A stretch of DNA of 52,630 bases from Coriobacteriia bacterium (GTDB lineage: Bacteria; Actinomycetota; Coriobacteriia; Anaerosomatales; SLCP01), in the NCBI GenBank assembly GCA_014859265.1, contig JACUUN010000006.1, positions 1 through 52,630 on the forward strand, written 5' to 3'. The position numbers and the translations under genes were made by a program. Positions 45,300 to 51,753 of this stretch are shown piece by piece. How positions within the stretch are numbered: position 1 is the stretch's first letter; each line of letters starts with the position of its first letter. The notes under the pieces are model-generated. The model was not told where the DNA came from. It saw only the letters and a list, made by a program, of their open reading frames with translations, and did no database searches.

Positions 45300-46199
45300 T
45301 TATACCGATCTCCACTGAAACGAGCCGCAACTGGAGGGGTCGCTCTCCCCTTTCTTGGGGCACGTGTTGAGATAGATGCAGTCGTCGCAGGTCAGCGTAG
45401 TTATGTCCGATGCTCCCGCCTCGTAGGCCTTCGGTGGTTCTACGGAAGCTGATTCTTCAGCGGCATCTTCAGATTCCGATACCGCTACCTCGGCGACGAC
45501 GGCATCCGCTACCTTCGCGGCCGGGAGGATCTCCTCGAGATCCGCAAGGAGGCCGGACACTTCTTCGGGGAGCTGATCGTCCTCATCGAGCGGGGCCTCA
45601 GGGATAGCGACTACCGGCTCCGGGGGTTCGGGAGTCGTGTCCCACGGCCAGCTTTGCACGACAGACTCTGGCGGGGGCGCAGGCCCGGAGACGGGTATGC
45701 TCTCGAGGTCCTCGGCCTCGACCGGCTCTTCAGGTTCTAACTCCGGCTCGGGAGCAGCCATCACCGGTTCGGTCTCGGCAACAACGTCCGGTTCCGCGAC
45801 TTCTTCTTCCAGTGCTGCTTCTGTCTCCGGCTTCTGCTCCTCAGCAGGCCCCACGTCCGCGAGAATCGCTTCTGCGATGGGCTCTTCGACCTCAACTACC
45901 ACAGCGGCCTCGCTGCTGGTCGCGACACCCTCACCCGGAGCAGAGTCTTCTTCCGGCTCGTCGGGGGCCGAGGGAGCCTCCTCCACCGGAAGACCTTCAA
46001 CAGCGAGCGATGGAGAGGGAGCCACGATTAGAACGGGTGTAGCGGCGTCGAGATCGATTACGAAGATCTCATCCGCATCCGGTGCTCCCGCCGCTGACAT
46101 GCGCGAAACCTCGGCAAGGGCCTCCTGACGCGTGCCGAAGACGGTCGAAGCTATCAGCGCGACGGCGTCTCCGTCACGGCGAAGCAGAAAGAAACCCAT
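45300..46199 (-). CDS. acidic low-complexity protein with C-terminal Cys motif
   Basis: Not recognised. 299 aa in three parts. A conserved-looking N-terminus (1-70) reads GFFLLRRDGDAVALIASTVF and EIFVIDLDAATPVLIVAP. A middle of about 200 residues is very rich in Glu, Pro, Ala and Val, likely disordered and strongly acidic. The C-terminus has CX2CX5CX10C (CDDCIYLNTCP to SSCGSF), which could bind zinc or an Fe-S cluster. No signal peptide or membrane segment. AGGTG lies upstream of ATG 46199, and a good promoter lies at 46250-46278. Confidence 0.75.
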   Translation of the reverse strand: MGFFLLRRDGDAVALIASTVFGTRQEALAEVSRMSAAGAPDADEIFVIDLDAATPVLIVAPSPSLAVEGLPVEEAPSAPDEPEEDSAPGEGVATSSEAAVVVEVEEPIAEAILADVGPAEEQKPETEAALEEEVAEPDVVAETEPVMAAPEPELEPEEPVEAEDLESIPVSGPAPPPESVVQSWPWDTTPEPPEPVVAIPEAPLDEDDQLPEEVSGLLADLEEILPAAKVADAVVAEVAVSESEDAAEESASVEPPKAYEAGASDITTLTCDDCIYLNTCPKKGESDPSSCGSFQWRSV

Positions 46200-46249
46200 C
46201 GCGTGCACCTCGCATGGTTGTCGTATGAGGAGGGCTTCCTTGCCACCCT

Positions 46250-46278
46250 ATGCTAGGCTCCACGGCCGCATGCGGCAA
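46250..46278 (-). promoter_or_regulatory. promoter of the acidic Cys-motif gene
   Basis: TTGCCG (46273-46278) and TAGCAT (46250-46255) separated by exactly 17 bp on the minus strand, in the 137-bp gap after nfo. Confidence 0.55.
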
Positions 46279-46336
46279 CCGAACACCCGCTCTGAGAGAA
46301 GTTCGACACTACGAGCTGGAGACTCGGTGACACAGG

Positions 46337-47200
46337 TCACAGAACGTCGCCCCTCAGCACTTTCAATCTGCGGATGTTCTCCGCATCTTTCACCGGCACC
46401 TCGCCGGGCATCTCGATGACGACGGACACCCCACGAAGCTCCGGTCGATGCAGCATGGCCTCGAATGCTACACTGCCCATCGTTCCGTCGCCGATCCAGG
46501 CATGGCGGTCACGGTGAAACCCTCGCTCGAACATGCAGTCGTTCGCGTGTATGAGGCGTATCGCCTGGGGTCCGCATGCGCGTTCGACTTCGCTCAGAAG
46601 GATTCCCCACGCGACGTCGTGTCCGAGGTCGATGCCGGCGGCATGGGCGTGACACGTGTCCAGGCATATGCCGAGGAGTGGGCGCAGTGCGGCACAGCGC
46701 TCGAGGATGGCGCCGATCGCCGCTATCGTGCGACCGTACGTCCTACCACCACCGGCCGTGTTCTCCAGCAGGAGCCTCGTATCGGACGTCTCGCCACCAC
46801 CGGCCTGCTCGAATGCGCGTTGGACGCCCTCGGCAATCCTGTCGGCAGATGCTTCCGACTCGCCCGACGGGTGGGTACCGAGGTGCGTTGCCACACCGTT
46901 CACCCCGAGAAGTCTGCCCCTCGTGATCTCATCGGCGAGAGCGGCGATCGAACGCTTCCATAGCGCATCTTCTGCAGACGCAAGGTTGATGAGGTAGGCG
47001 GTGTGGGTGAAGGCCGACCTGATTCCTGCTGTCTCCCGCTCCTCTGCGAACCGGCGGCCCGCGTCCGAATCGGTCGGAGGACCCTCCCATCTGCGGGGGC
47101 TCTTCGCGAAGACCTGCATCGACTCGCAGCCGACCGATTTCGCATACGACACCGCCGACGGGAATCCCTTGGCAACAGACACGTGTGCACCGATGAACAC
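46337..47200 (-). CDS. nfo: endonuclease IV (AP endonuclease)
   Basis: Cleaves abasic sites in base-excision repair with a three-zinc centre. The TIM-barrel motifs carry the ligands: GAHVSVAKG at the start, THLGTHPSG, LLENTAGGG, ICLDTCHAHAAG, HANDC, DRHAWIGDG and VIEMPGE. The frame stays open to 47608, antisense to dinB, but GTG 47200 with GAGGAG just upstream begins at the family N-terminus and gives 287 aa. It is divergent from dinB, so two repair genes share an 81-bp promoter gap. Confidence 0.95.
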   Translation of the reverse strand: MFIGAHVSVAKGFPSAVSYAKSVGCESMQVFAKSPRRWEGPPTDSDAGRRFAEERETAGIRSAFTHTAYLINLASAEDALWKRSIAALADEITRGRLLGVNGVATHLGTHPSGESEASADRIAEGVQRAFEQAGGGETSDTRLLLENTAGGGRTYGRTIAAIGAILERCAALRPLLGICLDTCHAHAAGIDLGHDVAWGILLSEVERACGPQAIRLIHANDCMFERGFHRDRHAWIGDGTMGSVAFEAMLHRPELRGVSVVIEMPGEVPVKDAENIRRLKVLRGDVL

Positions 47201-47266
47201 CGCACTCCTCTCGACGGAATACCCGTCAGATTCTAGCCGACGTCGCCTCAACCCGGAGCACACGGG

Positions 47267-47272
47267 TACACT
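47267..47272 (+). promoter_or_regulatory. -10 box of dinB
   Basis: TACACT, 9 nt before the dinB ATG (47282). It implies a very short or absent leader. No LexA-type palindrome is seen. Confidence 0.4.
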
Positions 47273-47281
47273 TGAGGGGTC

Positions 47282-48535
47282 ATGGGCGATCATCATCCGA
47301 CATCCGGTACCACCTGGCATGGCAGGGCCGTGCTCCACGTCGATATGGATGCGTTTTTTGCAGCAGTCGAGCAGCTCGATCACCCCGAGTGGCGCGGCAA
47401 GCCGGTGATCGTCGGCGGAGATCCCGCGCGACGCGGAGTCGTCTCGGCGGCCTCTTACGAGGCGCGTCGCTTCGGGATCCGGTCGGCGATGCCCTCCGCT
47501 CGCGCTGCCGCGCTCTGCCCCGATGCGATCTGGGCACGACCCCGGGGCGGACGCTACCGTGAGGTTTCGCTGGCGGTCCGGGAGATTTTCGGCTCGGTCA
47601 CACCGCACGTCCAGCCCACATCAGTCGATGAGGCATACCTCGATGTGACTCCCGGCGCCTATTCGGGCGAGGAACCCGTCGCAGTCGCACGCAGGATCCA
47701 GGACGAAGTAGACCGGCTCGGCGTATCGTGCTCGATCGGGGTTGCGACGAACAAGACGGTCGCGAAAATCGCATCTGACCGTGATAAGCCGCACGGCCTG
47801 ACAGTGGTGCCGCCCGGAAGTGAAGGCGCGTTCCTCGCCCCGCTTCCGATAGGGCTGATGCCTGGCATCGGTTCGGTCGCAGCCGCGCGCCTCGAACGAC
47901 TCGGCGTCTCTACAATGGGAAGCCTTGCCGCACTTGACGACGCGACCGCGAGAGATGTCATGGGATCGTGGGGCCCTGACCTCGTTGCACGGGCCCGGGG
48001 ATTCGACTCCCGCCTGGTGCGCCAGAACCCGCCCGTGAAGTCGGTCTCAAACGAGCGCACCTTCGCCGAGGACGCACATACAGCCTCCGACGTCCGCTCG
48101 ACCATTATGGCGCTGGCGGGCAAGGTGGCAGGCCGTCTGCGTTCCAAAGGGCTGTCCGGTAGGACTGTCACGCTCAAAGTGCGCTACGGTGATTTCTCGA
48201 CCCGTACCGTAAGGCGTACGCTGCCGGCCGCCACCGATGCTCGCGATCGGATCGTCGAGACCGCACTGGACCTGCTCGACGATGTCTGGTCCCCCGGCGT
48301 AGGCATCCGACTGCTCGGAGTCGGGATCAGCGGATTCGAAGACCGAGCGGTACAGATGGCCCTGCTCGACGAGACCCCGCCCTCTGAGCCGACGCTTGAC
48401 CGTCTTGCCGAGAGTATCGACGAAGTACACAGGCGGTTCGGCTCCGGGGCCCTCATGCACGGCAGCAGTCCCGCTCGTGATACCGGCACCCCTGCCCAGT
48501 CGCCCGGTGGTCTAGAGGAGGGTGAACAGACGTGA
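47282..48535 (+). CDS. dinB: DNA polymerase IV (DinB)
   Basis: Y-family translesion polymerase, 417 aa. The catalytic carboxylates are present: Asp21 in DMDAFFA, and Asp116/Glu117 in SVDEAYLD, so it is an active Pol IV rather than an ImuB-like dead paralogue. SIGVATNKTVAKIASD and the helix-hairpin-helix LMPGIGSVAAARL follow, then the little-finger domain. No clear C-terminal clamp-binding motif was identified. It overlaps the lipoprotein gene (GTGA). Confidence 0.95.
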   Translation: MGDHHPTSGTTWHGRAVLHVDMDAFFAAVEQLDHPEWRGKPVIVGGDPARRGVVSAASYEARRFGIRSAMPSARAAALCPDAIWARPRGGRYREVSLAVREIFGSVTPHVQPTSVDEAYLDVTPGAYSGEEPVAVARRIQDEVDRLGVSCSIGVATNKTVAKIASDRDKPHGLTVVPPGSEGAFLAPLPIGLMPGIGSVAAARLERLGVSTMGSLAALDDATARDVMGSWGPDLVARARGFDSRLVRQNPPVKSVSNERTFAEDAHTASDVRSTIMALAGKVAGRLRSKGLSGRTVTLKVRYGDFSTRTVRRTLPAATDARDRIVETALDLLDDVWSPGVGIRLLGVGISGFEDRAVQMALLDETPPSEPTLDRLAESIDEVHRRFGSGALMHGSSPARDTGTPAQSPGGLEEGEQT

Positions 48536-48969
48536 GGCGTCGGAAGTCGCATTTCGGGCTGGCACTCATGCTCTCTCTTGCTGCAATCACCCTGCTCTCC
48601 GGTTGCGCCGATAACGTGCAAGAGCTTCCCCGCAACCCGGCCCCGCCGGTGATCGTCGACCCTCCCGGCATCTACGATGCTCCCGGAGGACAGGTGCGCG
48701 CGGTCGGCATCTTGGACCGCGTCGCGCTCGAAGGCGGGTTCTGGGCGCTGGTGGGTGTCGCGGACACGGAATCGGCCGAGAGCCTGGTCGTCGTCGTGAT
48801 ATCGAACGCCGAGGATATGGGCGTCGATCTCGCCGGATACCGGGGACGCTACGTGGAGGTTGTGGGAACGTTGGTCGGGGGCGCGTCGATACGGATGGCG
48901 GGACCCGAGGTTGAGGCGCGCTCGATCACTGTCATCGTCGAGGGTGACCCGGCAGACCCGGTGCAGTGA
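48532..48969 (+). CDS. small lipoprotein
   Basis: 145 aa, function unknown. A type II signal peptide with basic start and lipobox LLSGC (Cys25) predicts attachment to the outer face of the membrane. The mature part has a beta-rich region with YRGRYVEVVGTLVGGASIRMAG that resembles an OB-fold strand pattern. The GTG start overlaps the dinB stop, so the two are co-translated. Its stop is 28 bp before the truncated dnaE repeat. Confidence 0.8.
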   Translation: MRRRKSHFGLALMLSLAAITLLSGCADNVQELPRNPAPPVIVDPPGIYDAPGGQVRAVGILDRVALEGGFWALVGVADTESAESLVVVVISNAEDMGVDLAGYRGRYVEVVGTLVGGASIRMAGPEVEARSITVIVEGDPADPVQ

Positions 48970-48997
48970 CGGATCAGGCCGCGGGTCCCTCCGCCCG

Positions 48998-49083
48998 CCC
49001 CTACTCCTCCTCCGGCGCCCCCGCGCCGCCGAGTGAGGGCCCCATCGGGCCGCTCGGCACGCCGCGCCGCGTGCGCCTGCGGC
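48998..49083 (+). repeat. direct repeat, copy 1: remnant of a dnaE 3' end
   Basis: 49001-49070 is identical to 51671-51740 except for one base (49019 C versus 51689 G). Three more bases match to the left, and homology runs on to 49083, except that 8 bp (49071-49078) are the exact reverse complement of those at 51741-51748. It contains the dnaE stop codon (TAG on the minus strand) but no upstream gene. It looks like the original polymerase 3' end left after island insertion. Confidence 0.9.
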
Positions 49084-49096
49084 GCATGTCCCACCG

Positions 49097-49306
49097 CTAC
49101 GCCACCGAGATCGTCCGCACATCAATGAACTCAGACTCAAGCTGGGGCTCGCCATCCTCGAGCAGCATCTCGATGACTTCGCGGAGGTTCTCTTGAAGCT
49201 CGTCGTCATCAGCGCCCTGTGAGTGTGCCCCCGGCCAGCCGGGGACACGTCCGACGAGGATGCCCGTCTCCGCATCACGCTCGACAACGACCTGGAACGA
49301 TCGCAT
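49097..49306 (-). CDS. orphan HicB-type antitoxin
   Basis: 69 aa. The HicB/UPF0150 fold pattern is clear: SFQVVVERDAETGILVGRVPGWPGAHSQGAD followed by a helix ELQENLREVIEMLLEDG. The usual small HicA toxin gene is not found on either side. The open frame goes to 49351, but ATG 49306 has AGGAGGTG 6 nt upstream. It lies 13 bp from the distal repeat, so a missing hicA may have been cut off at the island edge. Confidence 0.85.
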   Translation of the reverse strand: MRSFQVVVERDAETGILVGRVPGWPGAHSQGADDDELQENLREVIEMLLEDGEPQLESEFIDVRTISVA

Positions 49307-49351
49307 GGTGCGCACCTCCTCATCCACTGCCCACCGCACTGAGAGCTGCAA

Positions 49352-49804
49352 TCAGCTACGCGGCGCTGCCGTGGTTTCCCCGCGGGCCTTGAGGTATTCC
49401 TGCATGTTCACACACGGGAGGACGAATCGCCCCATCGGCGCGGCAGCCGACAGCTCATCGATCTTCACTCGCGCGATTCCAAAGAGGATCGACAGACCAT
49501 TGCTGAGGAGATGCGTCTCCCACGACTCGGGGTATGTCTCCTTCACGTCGCCGACCTCGAAGAACCCCGCAACCGTACAGGCGAACCGGAAACCCCGAGT
49601 CTCGTAGTCTGCCTCGTCCGAGTTCACCGAGACGGTCAGCTCCAACAGGTAGTCGTCACTGCTGTCAGGCTTGCGGCGCACGTCGAAGGCAAGCGAGAGG
49701 GATCCCTCATCCGTGATGAGCTCCCGAGCGGGGTCGACCTGCATCTGAAGGTGCGTGACGACGTAGCTGCGCAGCCGAAGATCGGAATAGATGCCGGCGC
49801 TCAT
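49352..49804 (-). CDS. SecB-like chaperone of a TAC module
   Basis: 150 aa, resembling SecB-type chaperones dedicated to toxin-antitoxin-chaperone systems such as M. tuberculosis Rv1957. It is beta-rich, with the FEVGDV strand at 82-87, and a C-terminal region LSILFGIARVKIDELSAAAP then RFVLPCVNMQEYLK (127-139) matching the SecB pattern of an 'ARxxI..L' helix and 'LPxxN...Y'. Its ATG overlaps the HigA-like antitoxin stop (ATGA). It would fold and protect the antitoxin. The family match is by pattern, not by search. Confidence 0.75.
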   Translation of the reverse strand: MSAGIYSDLRLRSYVVTHLQMQVDPARELITDEGSLSLAFDVRRKPDSSDDYLLELTVSVNSDEADYETRGFRFACTVAGFFEVGDVKETYPESWETHLLSNGLSILFGIARVKIDELSAAAPMGRFVLPCVNMQEYLKARGETTAAPRS

Positions 49805-50265
49805 GAGGCCGCCCTCGTGAAGCTCTGAACCGTGTATGTGGAAGGATCCCGCACTTCCAGATCGAGTTCGATCAATCGTTTGCCCACCTCGGACGGCACG
49901 GGAGTGTCCCCCTCGGAGACACCGGTCTTCTCGTATGCTTCGAAGGTCTCCGGTTCACGCGAGACGTAGAACCTCGGGAGTCTGAAGCCCTCAGGCACGA
50001 GGCCCACCACCAGGTCCATGTCCAGGGCGTCCGCCATGCGCAGCAACGTTCGCAGTTGGAAGTTGCTGTCCCCGGCAAGCAGCTTGGTGACCATCGGACG
50101 AGACACGCCCATCCGGCGCGCCAGCTCTGCCCGAGGGATGCCCATCTGGCGAAGGCGTTCGTGGACACGATCGCTGATTGCTAGAACGAGCATCTGCAGG
50201 CGATACTCGATACCCCTGCGGTCCTCGTCGGCAACTCCTGTGAGGAAATCGAGTCGGTCATCCAT
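49801..50265 (-). CDS. higA: HigA-like antitoxin with C-terminal extension
   Basis: 154 aa, close to the size of TAC antitoxins. XRE-type helix-turn-helix at about 36-85 (AELARRMGVSRPMVTKLLAG). A 60-residue tail after residue 92 (RLPRFYVSREPETFEAYE) sits where TAC antitoxins carry their chaperone-addiction segment. The start overlaps the toxin gene by 8 bp and the stop overlaps the chaperone gene. It probably binds the dyad at 50689-50706 and represses the operon (inference). Confidence 0.88.
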   Translation of the reverse strand: MDDRLDFLTGVADEDRRGIEYRLQMLVLAISDRVHERLRQMGIPRAELARRMGVSRPMVTKLLAGDSNFQLRTLLRMADALDMDLVVGLVPEGFRLPRFYVSREPETFEAYEKTGVSEGDTPVPSEVGKRLIELDLEVRDPSTYTVQSFTRAAS

Positions 50266-50650
50266 GGTCGCACCCCCTGTCCTTCAGTGCCTTCAGCCGC
50301 TTCCTTGCAGTCGCGATGTCTCTCGACTGAGTGCCCTTCCCGCCACCGTACACGATCACCCATCCCGAACCCAGCTGGGTGGCATAGAGGCGCAGTGTGC
50401 CCGGTTTGCTCACCTTGAACTCGACCAACCCGCCGCCTAGAGGGTTGAACTGGCTCCGGTTGGCTGGCGGTCCGCTCTGATCCGTGTGATCGAGAATGGC
50501 GAGCATTCTCTCGTACGTGACTCTGTCCCTCTCCCTCGTGTCGGCGAGGACGGCGGCCGGCTGACAGTTCCCGCGGTCGTTCAAGAGCCACCAGATCCGT
50601 GAGTGGCCGAACGCTGACTTCGCGCGCATCCTCGGGGGACTCGGACTCAT
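50258..50650 (-). CDS. higB: HigB/RelE-like toxin
   Basis: 130 aa of the HigB/RelE ribosome-dependent mRNase superfamily pattern: a helical N-terminal half, then SGPPANRSQFNPLGGGLVEFKV (59-80), TLRLYA at 85-90, WVIVYGGGKGTQ and a basic C-terminal helix ARKRLKALKDRG. ATG 50650 has GAGGGGG 7 nt upstream. It is the first gene of the toxin-antitoxin-chaperone operon. Confidence 0.85.
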   Translation of the reverse strand: MSPSPPRMRAKSAFGHSRIWWLLNDRGNCQPAAVLADTRERDRVTYERMLAILDHTDQSGPPANRSQFNPLGGGLVEFKVSKPGTLRLYATQLGSGWVIVYGGGKGTQSRDIATARKRLKALKDRGCDHG

Positions 50651-50688
50651 GTCCACGCCCCCTCGCCGCACGCAATCTTGTCCCCGAC

Positions 50689-50706
50689 GTTCACTCTCAA
50701 GTTAAC
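50689..50706 (-). promoter_or_regulatory. dyad operator before the TAC operon
   Basis: GTTnACT-N4-AGTnAAC, an 18-bp dyad 39 bp upstream of the toxin ATG. It overlaps a TTGAGA that could be a -35. It is a good candidate for binding by the HigA-like antitoxin. Confidence 0.5.
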
Positions 50707-50763
50707 ACGCCCGTCAAGCCCCTCGATGCAGTCACGGGCATCGTAGCGTCCGGGTCTGACATC

Positions 50764-51123
50764 TCAGCCCCTGGGCGGGGGCGCTACTCCGCACCGACCG
50801 CGACTTCGGCGTCCTCCGGCTCCGGATGCCGGCCCGGGGCCCTGGCCGCACGGGGCGACCACGGGGACGACTTCGCAGCCAAGTGCCGAGGCGACTTCGA
50901 CCATCGTGCGCAGCGTCGGGCTGGATGTGTGCTGGAGAAGCTGGGACACGCGGGCGCGAGAAACCCCGAGCCTGCGAGCCAGTTCCGCCTGCGACACGCC
51001 CTCGTCTGCCATCCGCCGAGAAACCGCATTGGTGAACGTGCTGATAGCGAGCTCGTGCCTATACTCGGCCCGGCTCTGAGCATCTGGCAGAAGCTGCTCC
51101 AGCTCGTTGAGCAGGTCACTCAT
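50764..51123 (-). CDS. XRE antitoxin of the second TA pair
   Basis: 119 aa. Residues 15-90 are similar to the first antitoxin (AEYR..LAIS; AELARRLGVSRARVSQLL; LRTMVEVASAL), so the two are paralogues. The last 28 residues are Gly/Arg/Pro-rich low complexity and do not look like a folded tail, so there may be no chaperone-addiction segment. Its start overlaps the toxin gene by 8 bp, the same overlap as in the first pair. Confidence 0.85.
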   Translation of the reverse strand: MSDLLNELEQLLPDAQSRAEYRHELAISTFTNAVSRRMADEGVSQAELARRLGVSRARVSQLLQHTSSPTLRTMVEVASALGCEVVPVVAPCGQGPGPASGAGGRRSRGRCGVAPPPRG

Positions 51124-51430
51124 AGGGCTCGCCTCCCTCCACGAAACGGTCGATGAGCATTTTTACGCTGTTCATGATCTGATTGAACTGCTGGCCGCTT
51201 TCGGTCTTGTCTTCAATGCGGGCGATGACGAAGCCTCGCTCGGGCTTGTGGGCATCCAGCCACCGAAACAGCTCCTGGTTAGGTGGCGGCCCGTTGCGAT
51301 CGACATCCCTGATGCGCGCGAGCATCGTCGGCGCCGTCTCGCGGTTCTTCTTGAGGTACTTGAGGGGCTGGCACTGGCCCGTGTCGGATTCCAGCATCCA
51401 CGTCCGCTCCCCGGCCTTGTGTGCCCTCAC
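51116..51430 (-). CDS. HigB-like toxin of the second TA pair, diverged
   Basis: 104 aa from GTG 51430, or 93 aa from ATG 51397, which has the better ribosome site (GGGGAG). The N-terminal half matches the first toxin: W-x2-L/E-x2-TGQCQP..YL and DRNGPPPNQELF. The second half (GFVIARIEDKTESGQQFN) lacks the 'GL.EFK...LR.LY' pattern of HigB and looks diverged. Toxin activity is therefore uncertain. Transcription probably starts within the AT-rich dyad upstream. Confidence 0.75.
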   Translation of the reverse strand: MRAHKAGERTWMLESDTGQCQPLKYLKKNRETAPTMLARIRDVDRNGPPPNQELFRWLDAHKPERGFVIARIEDKTESGQQFNQIMNSVKMLIDRFVEGGEPYE

Positions 51431-51670
51431 GAGACCGGCCCGATCAGCTCATGCCCTCCGTATCGACTATGTAAACAAATAACTTGACATTTGTCTACCA
51501 CGGTTCTCGAATCCTCCCGGCTGACTCCCGAGCCGCGCGACTGACTGTGGCGCAGGCTACCGCCGCGGCCTTAACAGGAGCTTGCTGCGATCACACCGAA
51601 CTGCGGGCTGCACGATTCCGTCAGCCCGAGGTCTCGCCGAGAACCTCCAGGAGTCGAACGGTCGCACCCC
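51431..51670. other. AT-rich gap between dnaE 3' end and the second TA pair
   Basis: 240 bp. The only clear element is the dyad at 51471-51498. Near it a two-codon ATG-AGC-TGA mini-frame follows GGAGGG (51449-51451). A minus-strand stretch reading ATVRLLEVLGETSG before a stop near 51621 looks coding-like but has no gene in front. No RNA gene or terminator was recognised. Confidence 0.5.
51471..51498 (-). promoter_or_regulatory. 28-bp dyad operator of the second TA pair
   Basis: Arms GTAGACAAAT and ATTTGTTTAC (minus strand) match at 9 of 10 positions, with an 8-bp centre. It stands out as AT-rich in GC-rich DNA, about 40 bp before the toxin start. It is likely bound by the XRE antitoxin for autorepression. 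A TTGACA is also present on the plus strand (51484-51489) but has no gene to serve. Confidence 0.6.
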
Positions 51671-51753
51671 CTACTCCTCCTCCGGCGCGCCCGCGCCGCC
51701 GAGTGAGGGCCCCATCGGGCCGCTCGGCACGCCGCGCCGCAGGCGCACGCGGC
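51668..51753 (+). repeat. direct repeat, copy 2: intact dnaE 3' end
   Basis: The functional copy. It encodes the last residues of the polymerase (GVPSGPMGPSLGGAGAPEEE region) and its TAG stop at 51671-51673. See copy 1 at 48998-49083 for the match and the 8-bp micro-inversion inside a gccgc/gcggc stem. Confidence 0.9.

Noticed and set aside
47201-47281. LexA (SOS) box between nfo and dinB
   Set aside because: No GAAC-N4-GTTC-like palindrome could be found in the gap.
47201-47608. N-terminal extension of nfo by about 136 residues
   Set aside because: It overlaps dinB on the other strand, and endonuclease IV begins at the GTG 47200.
48998-51753. Insertion sequence or prophage between the repeats
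   Set aside because: No transposase, integrase or phage gene is present, and the repeats are direct copies of a gene end rather than IS inverted repeats.
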